This document shows, in pieces, positions 55,187 to 63,493 of a DNA stretch of 64,000 bases. Position numbers and translations under genes: made by a program. The notes under the pieces were generated by a model. The model worked only from the letters and a program-made list of their open reading frames with translations. It was not told where the DNA came from and did no database searches. Positions within the stretch are counted from its first letter, which is position 1. Each line of letters starts with the position of its first letter. This stretch comes from Prevotella sp. (GTDB lineage: Bacteria > Bacteroidota > Bacteroidia > Bacteroidales > Bacteroidaceae), in the NCBI GenBank assembly GCA_015060535.1, contig SUYH01000001.1, forward strand, positions 93,991-157,990, in the 5' to 3' direction.

Positions 55187-56048
55187 ACGTCATCAGTATT
55201 TAAAAAATGCAGTAGATTCCGTTTTGGCGCAAACTTATAGAGAATTTGAGCTGATTGTTGTAGATGACAACCCAATGGGGTCTGAAGAGCGGAAACTCAC
55301 CGAAGAGGTGATGGATGGTATAAAAGATCCAAGGGTTATGTACATCCAGAACGAGAGTAATCTTGGTGGTGCTGGTTCCCGCAACAGGGCTATAGAAATG
55401 GCCAAAGGAGAGTATATTGCTTTTTTGGATGATGATGACATGTATCTCCCAGACAGGCTAAAAGTGCAGGTAGAGGCAATGAAAGAGCATGATTGGGAGG
55501 TCTGTGTGATGGACGGAGCCACGTTTAAATATGAGACAGGCGAACCCGTTTCTGTGCGCCACCAAAGACTTTGGGATGGCATGTCTAATGATGAGCTGAT
55601 ACGGAGCCACTTGATGTATCATATCTCAGGCACTAACTCATTTATGTTCCGTACGGACTTCATTAGAAAAATTGGTGGCTTTGATATTGTTCCATCCTGT
55701 CAGGAATACATATTGATGCAGAAAGCATTAGATGCTAAACCTCGGTTTGGATACCTACCGGTAACTCTTATTAAAAACTTCCAGCATGAAGGGGAACAGG
55801 TCTCGACTGGTCCGAAGAAGCTGGCAGGGCAGAAAATGCTAATTAAAAACAAGAAGAAATATTTCTATCTTTTGAGTGGTAAAGAAAAGCGTCAAGTTCT
55901 TTGTCGTCATCATGGAGTGTTATTCTTTGTGTACTATAAGATGCACAAGTATTTCCATGCTGCTTGGGAGGCCTTCTTGTGTTTCTTTACATCTCCTTCT
56001 AATGCCGTAAAATGGGTAAAAGAGTATAAAGGAAAAATAACTGCATAA
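55158..56048 (+). CDS. Glycosyltransferase family 2
   Basis: 296 residues. [70 protein letters not shown] (D-D-D-D metal site) and [12 protein letters not shown] are GT2 motifs. The C-terminal 80 residues are basic with a hydrophobic helix ([27 protein letters not shown]) that may touch the membrane. The ATG lies within the previous gene. Confidence 0.93.
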   Translation: [296 protein letters not shown]

Positions 56049-56636
56049 ATGGAAAAGAAAAAGCTGAGCACAACATACAAACTGTTGCGTGCATTAGGTT
56101 TCAACTATTCCGAAGAGGAATATGGAGATGTGAGTTTGTGGAGGGTTATCAAGCAGTTCTTCAAGAACATTCATCTTAAACACTTGGAGAAGATGCTTGA
56201 CAGGTTTTATCTGGAGCCGTTTGCACCACGAAAATTGCGCCCTATCCTAATAAGAAAGATGGGCTGCCATGTTGGGAAGAATACCTTCTTTGGAGATTAT
56301 GTGAGGATGGATACAAGCTATGCTCACATGATCTATATTGATGATTATGCTCACATAACAAGTGGCTGCAGATTGTTGTGTCATCAACGAGATTTGACAG
56401 GCTATTGCGTAGGTGACAATGCGGCAGACTTGGGTTATAGAACTGGAGAAATACATATTGGTAAAGGTGTTATGGTGGGAATGGAAACCATCATAATGCC
56501 GGGTGTGACAATTGGAGATGGCGCCATCATTGGGGCAGGCTCCATCGTCACAAGAGATATACCGGCTTGGACCATAGCTACAGGCAGACCTGCAAGAGTT
56601 GTAAAAGAAATCCCCAAAAGAGAAATAGAAGAATGA
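56049..56636 (+). CDS. Hexapeptide-repeat acyltransferase
   Basis: A 195-residue left-handed beta-helix acyltransferase of the serine-acetyltransferase/maltose-acetyltransferase superfamily: KMGCHVGKNTFFGDYVRMDTSYAHMIYIDDYAHITSGCRLL, then IHIGKGVMVGMETIIMPGVTIGDGAIIGAGSIVTRDIPAWTIATGRPARVVKEI. An N-terminal 60-residue helical part precedes the helix. It starts 1 nt after the GT2 stop and overlaps the deacetylase gene by 4 nt. Confidence 0.9.
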   Translation: MEKKKLSTTYKLLRALGFNYSEEEYGDVSLWRVIKQFFKNIHLKHLEKMLDRFYLEPFAPRKLRPILIRKMGCHVGKNTFFGDYVRMDTSYAHMIYIDDYAHITSGCRLLCHQRDLTGYCVGDNAADLGYRTGEIHIGKGVMVGMETIIMPGVTIGDGAIIGAGSIVTRDIPAWTIATGRPARVVKEIPKREIEE

Positions 56637-57466
56637 ATATACTGACATTTGATATCGAAGATTGGTATTGCAACTGTGTCTATACCGATCTGAACTGGGA
56701 CAAATATGAATGTCGCTTGTATGAAGGCGTTGACATGATTTTGGAAGAATTAGACAAGCGATCCTTAAAATCGACATGTTTTTGTTTGGGCTGGATTGCT
56801 GACCATCATCCGTCTATCATCAAAAAAATTCACGATGCAGGGCATCATATTGGTTGTCATTCCTATCAGCATCAACTGCTGACTGATTTTAATGAAAAAC
56901 AGTTTGTGGCGGACACACGTAGAGCAAAAGAAGCCTTGGAGTCGGTTGTTGGAGAGCCAGTTGACGCTTATCGGGCTCCAGCTTGGACGATAGGAGGCGG
57001 TAATATTTGGGTGCTGGAGAAACTGGTAGAAATGGGATTTAAATACGACAGTTCTATCTTCCCAGCATCACATTCTTTTGGAGGTTTTCCTAATTATGGA
57101 AAGGCGGCACCTTCTATCATCAAGCTACCCAATGGTTCAACAATCAAAGAGTTCCCGGTCAGCACCAAGCTGCTGATGGGTCAGCACTTTGTGTTTAGCG
57201 GTGGCGGGTATTTCCGCTTTTTCCCTCTGCGGTTTATCACCAAGTGGGCGAAGCAGATGGACTATAATATGTGTTATTTCCATACGCAGGATTTTGACAA
57301 GGGACAGCCCAATGTCTCCAAGGACTTGCCATTAATGAGGCGGTTTAAAACTTACTATGGCATTGATAAGGCTTTTGATAAATTCAAGCTGTTTCTGGAT
57401 GAGTTTGAGTTCGTGAATGTTCGAGAAGCAGATGAAAAGATTGAATGGAAAGAAAGAACTTTATGA
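56633..57466 (+). CDS. Polysaccharide deacetylase (NodB homology, XrtA/WbmS-like)
   Basis: 277 residues. NodB domain: LTFDIEDWY (catalytic Asp), STCFCLGWIADHHPSIIKKIHDAGHHIGCHSYQHQLL (the H-S-x3-H metal motif), YRAPAWTIGGGNIWVLEKLVEMGFKYDSSIFPA. This is the subfamily often found in polysaccharide loci with C-terminal DUF3473-like segments (MCYFHTQDFD...). It removes acetyl groups from an amino sugar. The ATG at 56633 restores the family N-terminus MNILTFDIEDW. It overlaps the upstream gene and the next one by 4 nt each. Confidence 0.92.
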   Translation: MNILTFDIEDWYCNCVYTDLNWDKYECRLYEGVDMILEELDKRSLKSTCFCLGWIADHHPSIIKKIHDAGHHIGCHSYQHQLLTDFNEKQFVADTRRAKEALESVVGEPVDAYRAPAWTIGGGNIWVLEKLVEMGFKYDSSIFPASHSFGGFPNYGKAAPSIIKLPNGSTIKEFPVSTKLLMGQHFVFSGGGYFRFFPLRFITKWAKQMDYNMCYFHTQDFDKGQPNVSKDLPLMRRFKTYYGIDKAFDKFKLFLDEFEFVNVREADEKIEWKERTL

Positions 57467-59091
57467 GGACCTTTCTGCCCCGGTTGTTGGTTGTTATTGC
57501 AATTACGCTAATCCCGACGGCTTGCGCTTCTTCAAAGTACGCTCATGGTGGTAATAGAGTTATTTCGCCACTTGCTTATGGATTGAAGGCAGCGAAGACT
57601 GGAGAGGAGCGATATGATGTGTTGCAACGGACTCATCAAGAGGCTGAGCGTTTAGGGGTAGGCGTGAGTTATGCGGGTATAAAGAAAATACAGTTGGCGA
57701 TACCGAAAAATGCTAAGTCTTTACCCATTACCCATTATAGTGACTTCGCTGGCGTGACCTTCCTGGTGGAAAACAAGCAAAAGAACATGTATCTGTTTGC
57801 TATCTCTGCAGAATTGAAGCCTGTTGATGTACGAGGTGTTGACATCGACAATGGAGATTTTACAAAATATGATGTCTTGAAATCGGGCGAAAAACTGCTA
57901 ATCATCAACGACCAGACACCCTGGGTGAAGCAGCGGGCTGGACACGATTACGGAGCTACTAGGAAGGAGGTGATGCTGCTGAAAAACGGAAAGAGCGGCA
58001 ACGGGCCAGTGAAGAGCTATTGTACGTCAACGACTAAACCCGCAGGGCAGTATTGCGATGTGACGGGTGCAAAGAAGATTGTCTTCAGAAACATTACGTT
58101 CAACAGGAGTGCAGGCTCAACGTTTAAGACTTATCTTGTGAGGATTTCCAATCATTATGATGTGGAGTTGTCGAATATAACGATTAACACGCCCGACAGT
58201 CCCGGAATGTATGGTGACAGGGCTATTAGAATAGAGAATAGCGCCAAAATATCATTAGTGGATGTGACTATTAACGGCACTTACTCGCGGGGCAGTGATG
58301 GCGAGTATGGGAAGAAATACGGTTATGGTATATCACTGGAGAACGTTTACGACTTCAATGCGCGTAACCTGTATGCCAGAGCGAACTGGGGCGTTTTCGG
58401 GAACAACAATGTACAACTGGTGCATCTTGAAGATTGCGACATTAACCGTTTCGACATTCACTGTTATGGTAAGGATATCTATTGTAAGAACGTGAACTTT
58501 GTGGGACTATATAACCAGTATGCTTCGGTGTATGGGACAATACAATATGACAAGTGCATATTCACGGATTTTACACCGGTGTTGAATGGAGGGTCGTATA
58601 ATGCTTATGTGGAGCACGAGGTGGTATTTAATGATTGTGTGTTCAATGCGACACCCAGGAAAAATTTTTTGATAGGGATAGGGAACGTTAAAGACGCCAT
58701 CAATCCACGTTATGAATTGACAGAGAAATATCTTCCCAATGTGAGGATTAAAAACATGGTTGTGAATATGACGGGAGGAACAGGGGACTTCTTCGTATTC
58801 TATGGAAAGAAGAAAGTAGAAGGGGCGACGCATGTGGGTCTGTCAAATATCACTATTGACGGACTGACCATCAACTCCAGTGGGGGGAAACCCGTAAAGC
58901 AAATGATGTTGAGCAATATAGAGATAGGTACGAGAACACCAGTGGACTGCCAGATAAAGAATGTGACGGTGAATAATCCGCAGACTAAATCGTTGCTCGG
59001 CAGCAGCCGTCAGTACGTTCAACTGAAGAGTAACCTGACCGTGAAAGGTGGAAAGATACAACTGAGAAATGCTACGGGCATTGTTCAGTGA
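57463..59091 (+). CDS. Parallel beta-helix lipoprotein of the capsule locus
   Basis: 542 residues. The start at 57463 gives a lipoprotein signal (LLVVIAITLIPTACAS). From about residue 200 on the sequence shows right-handed beta-helix repeats: KKIVFRNITFNRSAG, YDVELSNITINTPDSPG, RAIRIENSAKISLVDVTINGTYS, GYGISLENVYDFNARNLYARANWG, VQLVHLEDCDI, CKNVNFVGL. Such folds occur in polysaccharide lyases, epimerases and phage-type depolymerases. No catalytic triad can be named from sequence alone. It may trim or modify the exported polymer. An ATG at 57445 is also in frame. It overlaps the deacetylase stop (ATGA). Confidence 0.8.
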   Translation: MRTFLPRLLVVIAITLIPTACASSKYAHGGNRVISPLAYGLKAAKTGEERYDVLQRTHQEAERLGVGVSYAGIKKIQLAIPKNAKSLPITHYSDFAGVTFLVENKQKNMYLFAISAELKPVDVRGVDIDNGDFTKYDVLKSGEKLLIINDQTPWVKQRAGHDYGATRKEVMLLKNGKSGNGPVKSYCTSTTKPAGQYCDVTGAKKIVFRNITFNRSAGSTFKTYLVRISNHYDVELSNITINTPDSPGMYGDRAIRIENSAKISLVDVTINGTYSRGSDGEYGKKYGYGISLENVYDFNARNLYARANWGVFGNNNVQLVHLEDCDINRFDIHCYGKDIYCKNVNFVGLYNQYASVYGTIQYDKCIFTDFTPVLNGGSYNAYVEHEVVFNDCVFNATPRKNFLIGIGNVKDAINPRYELTEKYLPNVRIKNMVVNMTGGTGDFFVFYGKKKVEGATHVGLSNITIDGLTINSSGGKPVKQMMLSNIEIGTRTPVDCQIKNVTVNNPQTKSLLGSSRQYVQLKSNLTVKGGKIQLRNATGIVQ

Positions 59092-59117
59092 GTTTTAAGG
59101 AAAAAACATAAAATGAT

Positions 59118-59623
59118 ATGGGGCTGATATTGATGTGTTATAAGTGGCGCCATCCGGGCGTGAGCGAGGACAGGATTCCGGCACGGTATAAGATTTCGTT
59201 GTGGACGGGCATCAAGAAACCGATACGCAAGTGGTTCTCGGCCGTGGTGGTGCCTAAAATACCCTTCACTAACCTTCGAGTGGCGTGCTATCGCCTGTGT
59301 GGATACAAAATTGGGGGGGGGGCACTTTTATAGGGATGCACTGTTATCTCGATGACCAGTGTTACGACAAGATTGAGATAGGCAAGAACGTAACCATCAG
59401 CTATGGCGTGTATTTCGCCTGCCATGGAAGGAAGCAAGGGCATAACAAGATTGTGATTGAAGACGGTGCATATATTGGCATGCGGGCAAACATCATTGCT
59501 CCGAAGGACGTGACTATTGGGGCTGGGGCCATTGTTGGTGCAGCAAGTTTGGTAAATCGTTCTGTGGCACCGGGGGAGATTGTCGCCGGAGTACCGGCAA
59601 AGCCGCTGCATCCGAAGGAGTAG
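59118..59623 (+). pseudogene. Hexapeptide acetyltransferase gene, out of frame at a G10 tract (phase-OFF state)
   Basis: The first part (59118-59333) encodes KWRHPGVSEDRIPARYKISLWTGIKKPIRKWF...VACYRLCGYKIGGG, then runs through ten G and hits TAG. The second part, in another frame, continues as TFIGMHCYLDDQCYDKIEIGKNVTISYGVYFACHG...DGAYIGMRANIIAPKDVTIGAGAIVGAASLVNRSVAPGEIVAGVPAKPL, a typical hexapeptide acetyltransferase. With 8 or 11 G the two join to an about 168-residue enzyme with KIGGGTFIG, as in the family. It is best seen as a phase-variable O-acetyltransferase caught in the off state, unless the tract length is a sequencing error. Confidence 0.82.
59313..59322 (+). repeat. G10 homopolymer tract
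   Basis: Ten consecutive G between AAAATT and CACTTTTATAGGG. It breaks the acetyltransferase frame. The downstream context GGGCACTTT is the same as at the G8 tract at 45076. Confidence 0.93.
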
Positions 59624-59649
59624 TTTTAGATTCAGGTTTCAAGTATCAA

Positions 59650-60834
59650 GTGAATACGAACACAAATACTAAGGCATTTTTTGAACTGTTGAGGGCCGGG
59701 CTGTGGGAAAAAGAAGTCCGGCTCTCAAACTATGAGAACATCGACTTTGCTGAAGTGTACCGTCTTGCTGAGGAGCAGTCTGTGATTGGCATGGTGGCAG
59801 CAGGGATAGATCATGTAGTTGATGTGAAGGTCCCTCAGGTATGGGCATTGCAATTTGCTGGCCAGACAATACAACTGGAGCAGCGGAATAAGGCAATGAA
59901 TGCCTATATTGCCGGCCTTATTGATAAACTTCGGAAAGAGAATGTCTATGCATTACTTGTTAAAGGACAGGGAGTTGCACAGTGTTACGAAAATCCTTTG
60001 TGGAGATGCTCGGGGGATATTGATCTCTTTCTGAGTGATGAAAATTTCCAGAGAGCAAAGTCCTATTTGCTGCCTTTGGCTTCATCGGTAGAAGAGGAGT
60101 ATGTAAGAGAAAAGCACTTGGGTTTGACCATTCTTGAGACCTCCGGAACAAGCGACAAAGGTCGAGCGGATGGGTGGGTTGTTGAGTTGCACGGGCATCT
60201 ATATAGCGGATTGTCATCCAGAGTGGAGAGAGAACTGGATAAGTTACAAGAGGATACTTTCTATGGAGGTCAAGTTCGTTCGTGGATGAACGGGCAAACG
60301 CAGATATTCTTACTGAAAGCAGAGAATGATGTTTTCTATGTGTTTACTCATATTCTGCAGCATTTCTATAAAGAAGGTGTTGGTCTAAGGCAGGTTTGTG
60401 ACTGGTGCAGGTTGCTATATACCTATAGGGATTCACTGAATTACGGATTGTTGGAGCAACGGATTAAGAGAGCTGGACTGATGAGCGAATGGAAAGCGTT
60501 CGGAGCTTTGGCAATAGAATACCTTGGATTCCCGAAGGGTTCTATGCCGCTCCTCGATGTAAGAAGTAAGAAGGAAAATGTAAGATGGAGGAAGAAGGCA
60601 GATCGGATAATGGAGTTTATACTGAAGTCTGGTAATATGGGGCACAAGCGTGGTTCATGGTTAATGGAGCATGATTCATGGTTGTCAAGGCAATATGTGG
60701 TGAGAAAAGCCTTCTCGATGTTCAGACGCATTAGTGACTTGATAAATCATGCAAGGATATTCCCGTTGGATTCGCTACGGTTCTTCCCGAGGATAATGTT
60801 CAATGGGGTGAGAAGTGCGATAAGGGGCGAATGA
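59650..60834 (+). CDS. Nucleotidyltransferase-family protein (NTP_transf_5-like)
   Basis: 394 residues. The nucleotidyltransferase-fold core is ALLVKGQGVAQCYENPLWRCSGDIDLFLSDENFQRAKSYL (GDIDLF acidic pair), preceded by a helical region and followed by VVELHGHLYSG. It resembles the uncharacterised nucleotidyltransferases common in Bacteroidetes polysaccharide loci. Start is GTG at 59650, with no upstream ATG before a repeat-like stretch. Two in-frame repeat-derived pieces are present: SDKGRADGW (from a AAGCGACAAAGGTCGAGCGG fragment) and VRSKKENVRWRKKA (GTAAGAAG-type units). The product overlaps the next open frame. Confidence 0.75.
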   Translation: MNTNTNTKAFFELLRAGLWEKEVRLSNYENIDFAEVYRLAEEQSVIGMVAAGIDHVVDVKVPQVWALQFAGQTIQLEQRNKAMNAYIAGLIDKLRKENVYALLVKGQGVAQCYENPLWRCSGDIDLFLSDENFQRAKSYLLPLASSVEEEYVREKHLGLTILETSGTSDKGRADGWVVELHGHLYSGLSSRVERELDKLQEDTFYGGQVRSWMNGQTQIFLLKAENDVFYVFTHILQHFYKEGVGLRQVCDWCRLLYTYRDSLNYGLLEQRIKRAGLMSEWKAFGALAIEYLGFPKGSMPLLDVRSKKENVRWRKKADRIMEFILKSGNMGHKRGSWLMEHDSWLSRQYVVRKAFSMFRRISDLINHARIFPLDSLRFFPRIMFNGVRSAIRGE

Positions 60835-60902
60835 TATTCGCCGGTTCATGGTTCATGGTTAAGGGTTTAGGGTTAAAATACAACCTTAACGACTACAAAG
60901 TA

Positions 60903-61307
60903 ATGAAGATCATTGATACTACATTATTAGATAAGGTTTCTGCTTTGGCGAAAGAGTCTGAAAGGCTCAGGATGAACTATAACTTCCATCAGTCGTTGGA
61001 GGATAAGTGCCATCGGTTCCTCAATGGTGTGGAGCCTGGAACTAAGGTTGAGATACATCGCCATCCGACGAAAGATGAGTCGTTTGTGCTACTTCGTGGT
61101 AGAGTTAGAGTGAATACCTACAATGATGATGGTACAGTGATAGAGAGTGTAGTTCTCTGCCCTGAAGAAGGACTCTATGGTGTGGATATTCCCAAGAATG
61201 TATGGCATAATGTGGAATGCTTGGAGTCTGGGAGTGTCTTCTTTGAGTGTAAAGAAGGACCATTCGTGCCGCATGAAGTTGAAGGGGTACTTTCGGTTAA
61301 AAGATAA
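60903..61307 (+). CDS. wbuC: WbuC-like cupin-fold metalloprotein
   Basis: A 134-residue cupin: DTTLLDKVSALAKESERLRMNYNFHQSLEDKCHRFLNGVEPGTKVEIHRHPTKDESFVLLRGRVRVNTYNDDGTVIE, with H-x-H-P and E as probable metal ligands, then GVDIPKNVWHNVECLESGSVFFECKEGPF. This is the WbuC family found in O-antigen and capsule loci; its reaction is not established. The longer frame from 60831 begins in a GGTTCATGGTTCATGG repeat, so the ATG at 60903 is chosen. Confidence 0.88.
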   Translation: MKIIDTTLLDKVSALAKESERLRMNYNFHQSLEDKCHRFLNGVEPGTKVEIHRHPTKDESFVLLRGRVRVNTYNDDGTVIESVVLCPEEGLYGVDIPKNVWHNVECLESGSVFFECKEGPFVPHEVEGVLSVKR

Positions 61308-61318
61308 GAGATCTTGTT

Positions 61319-61987
61319 ATGATACTAAAATATATATTCGACCGTTTGGTCTCATTTATAGGATTATTGTTTCTATGGCCTGTATTGCTGATTGTGGCCA
61401 TACTGGTGAAGGTGAAGATGCCAGGAGGACCTGCGTTCTTCGTGCAAAAGAGAGTCGGTAAGGATGGCAAGTTGTTTGACTGCCATAAGTTCCGCACGAT
61501 GACGGTGAAGCACAATGGCAGCACTGTTTCTGTAGCAGGGGATAGTCGCATCACGCCCCTTGGAGCAAAGCTTCGTCACTGGAAGTTGGATGAGCTGCCT
61601 GGGCTGTGGGATGTGCTGATTGGAAATATGAGTTTCGTAGGTCCTCGCCCTGATGTACCTGGGTATGCTGATACACTTAAAGGTAACGACCGTGTCGTGC
61701 TGAAGTTGAGACCGGGGATTACTGGTCCGGCAACTTTGAAGTACAGACTCGAAGACGAGTATCTCGCGAATGCGAGAAAACTCGTTTCGGACCTTAACGT
61801 TAACCTTGATCTTAGCTCTATGAGTGATCAGGAAGTGGCGGTATGGTATAACGACAATGTGATTTATCCGGATAAGGTACGGCTGAACTGCTATTACTAC
61901 AGGCATTATTCGTTTGTGAAGGATATACAAATGATATTATGTACTGTACTTGGTAAGAAAATGGAATATAATGGAGAACTAATTTAA
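61319..61987 (+). CDS. Undecaprenyl-phosphate sugar phosphotransferase (initiating, bacterial sugar transferase family)
   Basis: A 222-residue monotopic phosphoglycosyl transferase (PglC/WcaJ C-terminal type): one N-terminal membrane helix (FDRLVSFIGLLFLWPVLLIVAILVKV), then GPAFFVQKRVGKDGKLFDCHKFRTM, ITPLGAKLRHWKLDELPGLWDVLIGNMSFVGPRPDVPGYAD (D-E-L-P and G-P-R-P motifs). It starts repeat-unit synthesis by placing the first sugar phosphate on undecaprenyl phosphate. It lies late in the operon, before the DegT aminotransferase; the two may make and transfer an amino sugar. Confidence 0.93.
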   Translation: MILKYIFDRLVSFIGLLFLWPVLLIVAILVKVKMPGGPAFFVQKRVGKDGKLFDCHKFRTMTVKHNGSTVSVAGDSRITPLGAKLRHWKLDELPGLWDVLIGNMSFVGPRPDVPGYADTLKGNDRVVLKLRPGITGPATLKYRLEDEYLANARKLVSDLNVNLDLSSMSDQEVAVWYNDNVIYPDKVRLNCYYYRHYSFVKDIQMILCTVLGKKMEYNGELI

Positions 61988-61996
61988 GAATGTAAT

Positions 61997-63379
61997 ATGT
62001 CTGAAAGAAAAAGAATTTACCTCTGTCTGGCTCATATGAGCGAGGACGGAATGGAACAAAAGTATGTAAAGGAAGCCTTTGACACTAATTGGGTTGTGCC
62101 CTTGGGGCCAAATGTGAATGGATTCGAGAAGGACTTGGAGGAGTTTGTAAACTCCGGTTCAGGGTTCACGGTTCAGGGTTCACGGTTGGAAAAACGCGTT
62201 GTCGCTTTATCGGCTGGTACGGCGGCGGTGCATCTGGGATTGCTGAATTGTGGTGTGAAGCCAGGTGATGAGGTGATTGTGCAGAGCTTTACGTTCTGTG
62301 CTTCTACGCATCCTGTGACTTATCTGGGGGCAACACCTGTTTTGGTTGACTCAGAGCTTGATACTTGGAACATTGACCCAGAACTTTTGGAGAAAGCCAT
62401 TATTGATCGTAAAGAGAAGACAGGAAAGTATCCTGCAGCTATTGTTCCAGTGGCTCTCTACGGTATGCCATATAAGGCTGACCGCATCATGGAGATAGCC
62501 AACAAATATGGAATCCCTGTAGTGGAGGATGCTGCAGAGGGCTTTGGTTCTCGCTACAAGGGACAGACGCTTGGCACATTCGGTAAGTATGGCGTGCTGT
62601 CGTTCAATGGTAACAAGATGATTACTACCTCTGGTGGTGGTGCACTGATAACTGCCAACGATGATGAGTGGCGCGAGATCATGATGTATGCCACTCAGTA
62701 TCGCGAGAGCTATCCGTACTATCAGCACGAGAAGATAGGTTACAACTATCGTATGAGTAATATCTGTGCAGGTATCGGTCGTGGCCAGATGACTGTGGTG
62801 AATGACCACCTTGCTCATCACAAGCATGTGCAAGGGCTGTATGAACAGTTGTTAGCGGATGTAAAGGGCGTTACTGTTCATAAACAGCCCGATGTAAGAT
62901 GTAAGATGGCTGATGGAAGAGAAGTTCCTGTCTATGACAGTAACTACTGGCTGTGTACTATCACCATTGATGAGAATGTGAAGGTGAAGGGCCAGGAAGA
63001 TGCTTATAAGACCATCGTGACTGGTGCTGTAGGTGGTGCAGCAGGTGTCATCCATAAAGCAGAATCAGCTCATACCGATTGTGAGCCTAATGCTAATGTA
63101 GAGGCTATGCGAGTAGCACTCGACAAAGCCCAGATAGAAGCACGTCCTGTATGGAAACCAATGCATAAGCAGCCTGTATATTGCCGGGGCAATGTAAAAA
63201 TTGAAAAATTGAAAAATGAAAGTTTCATCTGTCAAACCTCAGAATCCAGTATTGCTTATATCAACGGAGTATCTGAAGCCCTGTTTAAAGTCGGAATGTG
63301 TCTGCCTGCAGGCCCATATGTTAGTGATGATGATGTAAAATACATCGTTGACACCATCAAGGAAAACATCAACGGATGA
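61997..63379 (+). CDS. DegT/DnrJ/EryC1/StrS-family sugar aminotransferase with repeat-derived inserts
   Basis: A 460-residue PLP enzyme: AFDTNWVVPLGPNVNGFEKDLEEFV, VVALSAGTAAVHLGLLNCGVKPGDEVIVQSFTFCAS, VVEDAAEGFGSRYKG, and VLSFNGNKMITTSGGGAL with the PLP lysine near residue 207. It aminates a UDP-keto-sugar. It is about 60-80 residues longer than usual. Three extra pieces derive from short repeats read in frame: GSGFTVQGSRLEK (residues about 54-66, GGTTCACGGTTCAGG units), PDVRCKMADGRE (GATGTAAGATGTAAGATGG) and NVKIEKLKNESFICQ (AAAAATTGAAAAATTG). They fall in loops away from the PLP site. Confidence 0.92.
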   Translation: MSERKRIYLCLAHMSEDGMEQKYVKEAFDTNWVVPLGPNVNGFEKDLEEFVNSGSGFTVQGSRLEKRVVALSAGTAAVHLGLLNCGVKPGDEVIVQSFTFCASTHPVTYLGATPVLVDSELDTWNIDPELLEKAIIDRKEKTGKYPAAIVPVALYGMPYKADRIMEIANKYGIPVVEDAAEGFGSRYKGQTLGTFGKYGVLSFNGNKMITTSGGGALITANDDEWREIMMYATQYRESYPYYQHEKIGYNYRMSNICAGIGRGQMTVVNDHLAHHKHVQGLYEQLLADVKGVTVHKQPDVRCKMADGREVPVYDSNYWLCTITIDENVKVKGQEDAYKTIVTGAVGGAAGVIHKAESAHTDCEPNANVEAMRVALDKAQIEARPVWKPMHKQPVYCRGNVKIEKLKNESFICQTSESSIAYINGVSEALFKVGMCLPAGPYVSDDDVKYIVDTIKENING

Positions 63380-63493
63380 AGAGCCTTTTGATAGCCATCT
63401 GGCAATTCTGTAGTTACTTGTTTGTACCTCAATGGGGGAGCAAGCGATGTAAGAAGGAGGATGGATGATGTCTGATGTAAGAATAGAGTAAGT

